Assembly: GCF_027942865.1 (NCBI RefSeq)
Contig: NC_134514.1
Span: 15,981,965 to 16,045,964 of the forward strand
Source: Odontesthes bonariensis
Taxonomy: Eukaryota; Chordata; Actinopteri; Atheriniformes; Atherinopsidae
DNA: 64,000 nt
Direction: 5' to 3'
Position numbers and translations under genes: made by a program. The notes beneath the pieces were generated by a model. It did not search any database. It was given only the letters and a program-made list of their open reading frames with translations, and was not told where the DNA came from. Within the stretch, counting starts at the first letter, position 1. Every line of letters starts with the position of its first letter. This document shows positions 49,001 through 64,000 of the stretch, piece after piece.

Positions 49001-49643
49001 GGGATTTCTTGCAATATTACAGCAGTTGCGTCACAAAGAAGTGCACAAATGATCATCAGAGTTATTCTGTTAACACCAAGACACAATGCAGCACGAATTT
49101 AGAGGCAGCGTGACTGCAACTCAGTGAGTGTTCATGATCAGATACAAACTTAGCGCAGATTTATCAAGAGGAAAATGAAGGAGACTGGAGAGAACCTTTT
49201 TGGTGAGTTCTGAGCTGATCATAAAGGCAAACGCTCGGCTTTATGTAGCCGTAGAATTGTTCCACATTACTGGTTCAAGTTTGGGTCACTTGATTAGATT
49301 TATTTTATGATAAATTGTTTACATTTAAAGAAAGAAAATCCTCAATAGTGTTATCTCTTGGTCAAACTTCCTGTTCAGCTCCCAACTTTTTGCCCAATAA
49401 GATCTGAAACGCGCTTCATTAAATAACACCGGGACGTACCAGCAAACATGGCAGTGGCCTCCTTGATGGGCTCCGGGATGTTACTCATGTCGCTGACCTC
49501 AGACCCATCAGCGTCGGGGCGAGGCAGGGAGGACATGGTCTGGATGGTGCTCAGGTCGTGCTCCAGCTTCAGGATCAGCTCCTTCTGCTCTGCACTGGTA
49601 CGCACCGCAGCTGAAAACTCCACCTGCAGCTCAGAGTAACGGC
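45961..49643 (-). CDS. cux1: CASP-type alternative 3' end of cux1 (Golgi coiled-coil membrane protein)
   Basis: Seven exons (204, 113, 117, 84, 57, 81 and 69 nt) encode the last 241 residues unique to CASP. They comprise coiled coil (ELQVEFSAAVRTSAEQKELI, MDSLLSIIFSQRERFRSRNQ, LDSLRADNNKLYEKIKFLQ), the conserved RYSSQYEESLDPFSSF and RYLSLSPWDKATLSL blocks, and the C-terminal membrane anchor ARTVAFFYTLFLHCLVFLVL. In mammals CASP shares its N-terminal exons with CUX1, and its specific exons lie 3' of the homeodomain exons; the same arrangement is seen here. Known role: intra-Golgi retrograde transport tether. The N-terminal exons lie beyond the right window edge. The first exon starts in phase 1, matching the CUT1 exon at 62876. 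Confidence 0.94.
46151..46231 (-). CDS. cux1: CASP exon 6 (transmembrane segment)
   Basis: 81 nt, 27 codons, phase 0 at both ends: GRVILSNKVARTVAFFYTLF then LHCLVFL. The hydrophobic run with conserved Tyr and His is the known Golgi-targeting membrane domain of CASP. The acceptor is TCTCAG and the donor TTTTTG|GTATGT. Confidence 0.94.
46310..46366 (-). CDS. cux1: CASP exon 5
   Basis: 57 nt, 19 codons, phase 0: ERQRRYLSLSPWDKATLSL, nearly identical to mammalian CASP. The acceptor is CTGCAG and the donor CTG|GTGAGC. Confidence 0.94.
46367..47303 (-). other. CASP intron 4
   Basis: A 937-bp intron. A LINE 3'-tail-like remnant is at about 46820-46872 (GAATTCCCCCCATTGGGGGA then TGAATAAAGTA, a common fish LINE terminus), plus an AT-rich ATT/TAT stretch at about 46738-46800. 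Confidence 0.55.
46820..46872 (+). repeat. LINE 3' tail remnant
   Basis: GAATTCCCCCCATTGGGGGA followed by TGAATAAAGTATTTTTC has the form of the 3' terminus of fish non-LTR retrotransposons (recognised from memory). It includes the short palindrome CCCCCATTGGGGG. Only about 50 bp. Confidence 0.5.
47304..47387 (-). CDS. cux1: CASP exon 4
   Basis: 84 nt, 28 codons, phase 0 at both ends: AGGSDDTVMRYSSQYEESLD then PFSSFGKR. Matches the juxtamembrane region of mammalian CASP. No Met-started ORF covers it well, so it was found by homology; acceptor GTTGCAG and donor AGAGG|GTACAG. Confidence 0.93.
47591..47707 (-). CDS. cux1: CASP exon 3
   Basis: 117 nt, 39 codons, phase 0: ENRSTQQTMQVLQNELDSLR then ADNNKLYEKIKFLQSYPGR. 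Coiled coil almost identical to mammals. The donor AGA|GTGCGT is weak at its first base and is followed at once by a CA/TG microsatellite. Confidence 0.94.
47815..47927 (-). CDS. cux1: CASP exon 2
   Basis: 113 nt, phase 1 in and phase 0 out: GSGVSPHPELPQGQMDSLLS then IIFSQRERFRSRNQELEA. The acceptor is CGGCAG and the donor GAAGCT|GTGAGT, followed by a TG/CA repeat. The intron to exon 3 is only 107 bp. Confidence 0.94.
47928..49439 (-). other. CASP intron 1
   Basis: A 1.5-kb intron; no other feature recognised. Confidence 0.6.
49440..49643 (-). CDS. cux1: CASP exon 1 (first CASP-specific exon)
   Basis: 204 nt, phase 1 at both ends: RYSELQVEFSAAVRTSAEQK, ELILKLEHDLSTIQTM and IPEPIKEATAMFAG. 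Equivalent to the mammalian block ELQVRITEAVATATEQREL. The acceptor TTGACAG is followed by GC, completing a split Gly codon from the shared upstream exon, the same phase as the CUT1 exon acceptor. Confidence 0.94.
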
Positions 49644-50640
49644 CTGTCAAGAGGAGAGATAATTTCAAGATCATCTCTCAGTTAGATTTGTCATTTTTCT
49701 TAAGGGTTTATCTGTAGCTCCCAAGTTAACTCACCTGAAGAAGCTGGACATGGCCAAAGTTGTCCAAAACACCTCTGAAACTCTGAAATATTCCTAATTT
49801 AATCTTTTTCTCTGAGAATACTTGTAATACAACCACCCAACATGATGGACAAAGCATTTGTTTCGGAAAGACAGAAAAAAAAGACACCAATAGCACACTT
49901 TTAGTATTTGTATAAAAGAGATTTACTTCAATTATCACACCTAGGGTGCATGTGAATAATAATGATGATGAATCAAATGTCAATCATAACAAATACATTG
50001 TGAACGTTTCATACAGTGATATTGCTTTTCAATGTTGTAGAAGGGACTGTTTTACAGTGCTGAGAACAAACAACATGATACGTTTAGTAAATAGAAAGAT
50101 AAAGAAACAATGATACATGAGGAAAAACCGAAGGGAGGGATACCCCGGAGGAGGAAAAACAAACGAACGGACGAAAAAAAAAAGCATCTCAGGAGTGACA
50201 GAAGTGCTGGAGAAACCACTTTAAAAAAGGAAAAGAAAAGAGAACATAAACGTAACCATCCCTTTACAGTCATGCAGCCTTTTGTACTACGACACACACA
50301 TACGCGCACACACACGCTCACAAAATAAGCAGTGGGAGAAGTTATGAGAATTATTACTTCCACGTTGTTGGTGACAGGCTGTAGAAAAAAAAATCATCTA
50401 AAAACACTCCGTACTTGCTAAAGCCTCAACGAGCATCTTAAAGCTTTTCCAAAAGAGGGGGGCAAAGATCTCCCCAGGTCATTTGGTTGTCAGACTACAC
50501 TGTGGTTCAAGCTATGGGTGAACTGAAGCAACAACACTGGGTCGCAATACACAAAAATCTGTCGGCACCCTCTCAACAGAAGTGGATAACTACGTCACTA
50601 TTTGGCTTTTTGCTTCTTCCTTTAAGTCTCGCGACATTTG
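49644..50640 (-). other. Spacer between cux1 homeodomain-transcript end and CASP exons
   Basis: Nothing recognised. It becomes intron for CASP-type splicing and follows a candidate poly(A) signal of the homeodomain transcript. Confidence 0.45.
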
Positions 50641-51979
50641 ACTGAAATGTTTATTGTTCCAGAGCTGAACTCTCGACTGTTACAATTGTTCAGTTAAGCA
50701 CGAAGCAGCCGAAGACTTGACGAAGAAATGGCTTAAGACTTAAAATTAGCAAGAGCCAACGTGAGTGAGGAGAAACAAAACGCACGCAAGTGGGGGGAGA
50801 GTTTAAAGGATGAGTGTATTGTGCTGTGTTATGTGTACATGTATTACTGAGTGTGCTATGCATACAGCACCACTGATTCAGAAAGTGTTTCCTTACAAAA
50901 CCCACTTCATAAGATATATTCTAAAAGTATTACAAAAAACATCTGAGGTTTTTCTTTTTTTGTCTTTTTTTTTTTTTCCTTTTTTCTTTTTTCTTCTCCT
51001 GAATATGGTGACCAGTGCTGCTGTTCGGGCTTCCATCACAACTAATGTGTCAAATGAATAACCACTACTTCAACAGATCATACAGTAAAGCTTTACGACT
51101 TCAGAAAACATGATATGATATACAGCATCTGTTACACCTTTACAATGTTATTCAACAGTGTATAGAATCATCTGATTTAAATTTGTAGAAAAATATCTGT
51201 GGATCATGGAAAAGTCCTGAATCGTCCCTTCTCTCCTCCTGCCTTCAAACAAAAGCACACTGTGACAATAGTGAATCAATCAGCTACTCGATCGACTGTA
51301 TTTACACATCTCTTTTCCAAATAACCATTAGAATTGGCACACGTCATTATCAATACCTGTAGTGCCGTTATTAATGTCACAGCAAACCTGACACAGACAG
51401 AAAAAAAAAAAAAAAATACAAAATGCCCCATGAATAAATTCAGTGTTATTACAGTGTATGCTGTTTCTGCATGCTTCCTCCTTCATTCAATGCTCTGGCC
51501 TTTCGCTGCTAGTTAGTTTATGTACAACAAAAGAAATGCATTGTGGTAGGGGGGGGGGGTGGGGTGAGGGGGAACACAACTGCCTGAAATAAGACCTGGA
51601 CTGAAACGTGACTGCAGCTCAGTCATAAAGAACACACAACTTTTGTTTCCTCCCGTCACCTCTTCCCTGCACTCCAGCAAATATACAGAACCTTCTCCGG
51701 AGAGCCGAGAAAACATTAAGTACCAACATCGAGCCTACGAGAAACTAATTGGATCAGGGTGCGAGACACGAACCAGTCAGCTGAAACTTTCTACGTCCAA
51801 TGACATCACTAGTTTGGTGCCCTGCTTGGCAGTTAAAGGCACAAATCTGATGATCTCACACGGTTCAGGGTGAGCTGATGGATCTGGCTATAAAATGGCG
51901 AGAGAGTCTAAGCGCTCATTCTGTAAAACACACTGTGGTTGTAGAGCCTAAACAGTCCGACAGAAGGCCGTCGGTGGGC

Positions 51980-52014
51980 TGCGGACGACGGATGTCTCAC
52001 ATCCGTCGTCCGCA
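51980..52014. other. Perfect 16-bp inverted repeat with 3-nt loop
   Basis: Left arm TGCGGACGACGGATGT (51980-51995), loop CTC, right arm ACATCCGTCGTCCGCA (51999-52014). The arms are perfectly complementary and much more GC- and CpG-rich than the AT-rich surroundings. As RNA from the minus strand it would be a very stable stem-loop with a GAG triloop inside the presumed cux1 3'UTR. Function unknown; too short for a microRNA precursor. Confidence 0.9.
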
Positions 52015-52426
52015 CCAAGAGCCAATGTTTGAGAAAAATGAACATTTATCAGATACGCTAGAAAATCCAATCATTACCCAAAGCATCGTAACGCAGTGCA
52101 ATGCTGTTATCGGTTATCTTTCGACAGGCTGACAATTCATCTGGAACGCACAGTTAGGGAGGGGGAGAAGGCTTAAGGAGAAACTGAGGAGGCTGAATAG
52201 AAACCAAAACAGGTGCTTCCTCACAATATCTACAACTGTACAGGACGACGGCCCTTTGTGTCACACAGTCATCTGTAGTTTGAAGTAAGAGTTTGCTGGG
52301 TAGGATTGCAGTTTATCATGTAAAAGACACGGGTACAGCCACCTTATTTTCTTTCGTTTTTTTTTAGTGTTAAGACGTGGATAAGAGTCTGTGCTTGGTT
52401 TACAACCACTTTTTTTTTTGTTCCCC

Positions 52427-52453
<27 letters not shown>
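52427..52453. repeat. A27 homopolymer
   Basis: 27 consecutive A on the plus strand, preceded by a T9 run at about 52411-52419. A U-tract in the cux1 transcript if the 3'UTR extends this far. Confidence 0.9.
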
Positions 52454-52457
<4 letters not shown>

Positions 52458-53873
52458 AACACTTCCCAGGATCCCGGGATTGGTACGCTGTTGTAGTGTT
52501 TACAGACCCTGTCCAAGATAAGTCATAAAAAGATCCTCCTAAGTGCTTTGTTAATAACTGCAATAGAAATTCTGCATAATCATAGGCTGGCTATCTCTGC
52601 TCGATCTGGCGTAGCACACCTGCTAGCTGGTACACTTCTCTAATCTCAATTTGGCAGATATGACTCTCTTTCAAGTTAGCATGCATTCTCAAGTTTAGGT
52701 AATTTCATTTGACCTATTTGACAAAGAGTATAAATTTGGACTGGTTTATTACGTTACTGTGATTTGATGAATGGGCAAAGTCTGGCAAAGGAAAGCTGCA
52801 TGCCCTGCCGAGCGTTAGTGTTGGGCTTGCCCAAGGAAAAAAGGAAAGAAAAAACAATAAAAAAAAAAGACATTATCCGAGTACAGAAAACAAGAAATAA
52901 AAGATAGGCTATCATATATTCACTGATCTTGATATGTCCTTTGATTTTCTAGCTAGCAATTTAAGAGCATAACAGTTGTGGTAAGAGCTTTACGCTTACG
53001 GGAGCATGAACTGTAGCAAACACATATTCAAAGCTATTGAAATGACACTAAACTTTAGGATTCATGAATATACAAACAAATGAGAACTAGTACATCTTTG
53101 TAAATATTAACCAATACTGCCGGCAGTCTATACGTCTAATAAAAATGTTACTTGCCCTCAGGAACAGTATAATCCCTTAAAAAATAGACAACTCATATGA
53201 TAAGACATTAAATGAAAAATACAGCACCTATAAATAAGCAGAATAAAAACCAAACTATAAATGCAAAATAGCAATAAAACCAAGCTACAGTAAATCATAG
53301 TATTACACTACTTTGTGAGAAGATTAATGTAATGGTAACGCATCAAACAGCTTAAAGAAGGGTGTCAGTTGTGCACTAGTAGTGTGTGCAAGTAGATACG
53401 AAATATGACCCCACTCATTGGAAACACTGAACACTCCTCAATCTCGCACACATGTGCACACGCATGTATTGACAGGCATGCATGTACATGCATCCACACA
53501 CACACACAAACACACAAAGGGGAGGCAGTGGGCTGACAGGCACTGAGGGCTTGTGTGGGGCGGGGAGGAGGTGATATGCCTTATAGTTTGTAGTGTATAC
53601 AGTAGAACTCAATGCAAAAGACTTACATCCCTGGATACAGGATAGACTGGAGGAGAGTGGCAACTACTTACACCAGGGTTGGGGTGAACTCACTTTGACG
53701 GCGACTAGCAGAAAGGACACATTGATAAAGTTCAGCTATTCATTTGCTAAACCCACCCCCCCACCCCCCCCTTTTTTGAGACAAGAGTTTAATTTTTATA
53801 ATCTACTTTTTAAAATTGAGTGAATTGACCTCAACCCTGACTTACATGCAGGCAAGTACAAATGCACACAAGA

Positions 53874-53984
<111 letters not shown>

Positions 53985-54666
53985 TCCTGATTTGGCCTAT
54001 AAAAAGATGTGTTTGTGAACAGAAGAAAGTTTCGTCAGCGGTGCAGACGCGCACCCCCAGCAGGTCCAGTGCTGGGTACAGTTGTGACATGCACAACCTA
54101 AAACAACAAGAGACACGTATAGTATCACCATGTCAGACAGCTACAGTACTACGTGAATTCATTGTATCGTATTTCAACAACGCAACATTGTTCCACTCTT
54201 AATTTGTTGTTTTTTTCTTAAAACAGTAACTTGTTATTCTCTTATTTTCTGTTCTTATTTTGTACTAATTAAAAATGCTTCCTAAAGTTCTCTATTTTGT
54301 ACTCTTTAGAGTCAATAGACTGTGCAATCTCTTATTGGCAACCAAATTGCAGTATCAAAAACGGAGATCATCCTTCATCCTAAAAAGAAGGGTCTAAGGA
54401 GGCAAAAAAGAGGGGTTCCTTCCTTCCTCTTCAGATGAGTGCTTGTATTTGTGAGGAATTATAGATCCTTCTGGCCATCACATGGCAGTCAGCAGGATAG
54501 GATATGGGACACGACAGGTCAAAGTTCATCTGTCTTAAATCAGTAACCATGGCAGCTCAGCCGGCAGGCCTTCCACTACCCTCTAAAGAGTGTAGGAGTG
54601 ACATAAAAAGAAAACATGCTGCCATTGAGAAGAGAATAAACGTACACACCATTTTTGGGTGTGTAT

Positions 54667-54674
<8 letters not shown>

Positions 54675-54720
<46 letters not shown>

Positions 54721-54738
54721 CAAACACACACACACACT
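54675..54738. repeat. (CA)n microsatellite, second
   Basis: An uninterrupted CA run to about 54719, then CAA-interrupted CA to about 54738. Also UG-rich in the minus-strand transcript. Confidence 0.95.
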
Positions 54739-55157
54739 GGTGCACACTGACGCAACCCCTAACATACAAACACACACGCAGTGAGTGAAAAAGGCAAAGG
54801 GTTTGTAACAGTCACTCTACAGTGTGAAAAATGAGGCGTCTCACTGAGTGAGGGGAGGTTTGTGGACACTTGGGAGGTGAGAAGAAGAGCGGAAAAAAAT
54901 CTCCTTTAAGAAAGTGAGAGTTCTTGTAAGAGAGTTCCTGTCTCTATCTATCATCTATCAGTGTCTATCACTGTGACAGCTGCTGTGTCAGGCCTTGCCT
55001 GTGTTACTGAGTCCAGGTTTGGACCCCAGCTGTGGGTCAGACCCCAGCTCAGGACTAACCAGTCTGGTGCACCAGTGGCTGGTGATAGGGGGAGGTACAG
55101 CAGGGCCAGAGGCCAGCAGGACGGCTAAGTGCTTTTCTCAGTACAAAAACAAAACTC

Positions 55158-55162
<5 letters not shown>

Positions 55163-55192
<30 letters not shown>
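55163..55192. repeat. A30 homopolymer
   Basis: 30 consecutive A on the plus strand, 240 bp downstream of the cux1 stop in transcript direction, where it reads as poly-U. Possibly the tail of an old retroinsert, but no element body was recognised. Confidence 0.9.
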
Positions 55193-55194
<2 letters not shown>

Positions 55195-55432
55195 AGAGAC
55201 ACTTTAGTTCTCTTATTTTGTTCTTCTATGTATTCAGTAAATCTTCTTTTTAAGGGTTTTGCCAACCACGCTTTGTTTCTTTCCTCTTTTTGGAAAGCGT
55301 CTATGTAATAAAAATGGCTGCTGAGCTTGACTTTGGCTGTGTCCACTCTCCAACTGGAACAGAGCAGGAGGGGTCCAAGGTTAGAGGTCGTGAGGTTATG
55401 AGACGATAGGGATGAAGGATGGTCAGAGGGAG

Positions 55433-62876
<7,444 letters not shown>

Positions 62877-64000
62877 CTACAAGAAAGGTCAAACACACTA
62901 TGCATTATGGGGGAGTCAACAAAAAAGGGGTTCCAAAACAAGAAAAAAATATATATAAAGAAGTTGAAAGTTATCTTAGTCGAGTCTTTTCCAAATTAGT
63001 GAACTTTCTTTTCCTTTTTTGCCAACCCCCCCAGACAAAGTGCCCATGCATTTGTGATTTCAACCTTTCTTGTAAGCCACAGCCTGGAAGAAAATAAAAC
63101 AGAGGGTAAACAAAAACAGTTGTCACTGTGCCACTTGGGTAGATTAGCTTGGCCCAAAGCTCCTTCTCTCTTTCTCGTGCAGGCAGAGCAGAAATAACTG
63201 GACAGAGTAAAACGATGTCCTTAGATAGCCAAAACACCAAGCGAGTCCTCTTTGTTGATGCTGTCGCATGTTCTTAAGCGTCGGTCTTAATCCGTTGGAG
63301 ATGCAGCATCACAGTCTTTGTTCATGATAAAAACACATCCAGATACAAAAAAAGGGCAATACAACTTTTTTGATAAACAATCTTTGTGGCTAAAACAAGA
63401 AAACAGACTCTTGTCTCCAAAAATGGAGACCTCACAGGTCGGCAGTCTCAAAGCAGAGTTAAGACTGACTTCTATTTTTTACACTCACCAGAAACACATA
63501 GAAACTATATTTCCATTTCCTTTAACTACAAGAATACAGCTTGATGATGAATGCTTGGGAGAATTATTCTAATGCATAACCACTGAGACTTAACATGATT
63601 GAATGAGACAGTAAGCTCCCCTTACTGTGAATGTTAATCAATTCAAAGCTATTCAACTATTCAAGCCTAGAGCAATGACATTTCAAACCCATAAACACTG
63701 TTTCAGAGGGCAAGAGTCCTGATGTAGGGGGAATAGTGTAGTGTCCTCATTTTTGTGTAACGCAATTTATTTTTTCACCGTTCAGGATGATCACCTGCCG
63801 GGGTATTTACGAAACTCAACAGATGCTTTTTTTTCTCTTCTCCGTGAAGTGTGGGGCTAAAACAACCACATTTCTGTACCATGAGAAAGAGATTTCTCAT
63901 TTTTCAACCAATGAATGTGCAGATGGAGGTGCCAAAATTTAAATAATCCCGTAAACATTAACAAACATCATAGTATTCTCAGAGAAAAAGAATTTGCAGG
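62877..64000 (-). other. cux1 intron 5' of the CUT1 exon, to window edge
   Basis: 1.1 kb with no exon recognised. In CUX1/CASP genes this intron leads back to the shared coiled-coil exons, which must lie beyond 64000. Confidence 0.6.

Noticed and set aside
51540..51580. G-rich tract that might form a quadruplex
   Set aside because: It is a simple G run with short spacers; possible but nothing specific supports a function.

Overview
This is vertebrate nuclear DNA, almost certainly from a ray-finned (probably percomorph) fish. Its multi-exon genes have GT-AG introns, many only about 100 bp long, and are clear orthologues of mammalian genes. The rest is AT-rich, with teleost-type Tc1/mariner remnants, a hAT MITE, SINE and LINE scraps and long CA microsatellites. 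There are no operons, prokaryotic genes or CRISPR arrays.

Layout. (1) 11-859, plus strand: intronless dnajc30, a mitochondrial membrane J-protein, followed by its 3'UTR. (2) 6171-17600, minus strand: the complete coding sequence of sh2b2 (APS adaptor), reconstructed as 8 exons encoding 687 aa, with a probable 5'UTR exon and promoter at about 29.25-29.50 kb. (3) About 29.5-45 kb: a gene desert with repeats and a dead Tc1-like transposon. (4) 45961-62876, minus strand: the 3' half of cux1, which continues past the right edge. This locus has two alternative 3' ends. One is the homeodomain end (9 exons, 55433-62876: CUT1, a broken CUT2, CUT3, homeodomain, conserved C-terminus). The other is the CASP end (7 exons, 45961-49643: coiled coil plus Golgi membrane anchor), which lies downstream of the homeodomain end. 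All exon junctions proposed here keep the reading frame. The order cux1 then sh2b2 on one strand matches human 7q22.1 from memory.

Main observations. The N-terminal half of CUT repeat 2 is absent: the flanking exons are separated by a 106-bp intron and join in frame, and the surviving half is diverged. The first homeodomain-type exon and the first CASP exon both start in the same phase, as needed for either/or splicing from one upstream donor. A perfect 16-bp hairpin with a 3-nt loop lies in the presumed cux1 3'UTR, which also carries two long UG repeats. A hAT MITE with perfect 15-bp TIRs and an 8-bp TSD is nested in an older Tc1-like element inside an sh2b2 intron. A three-codon uORF ends on the sh2b2 start codon (UGAUG overlap). 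An RFX-type X-box sits just before a small ORF in the gene desert. I found no clearly novel multi-gene system; the strongest lead is the CUT2 loss.
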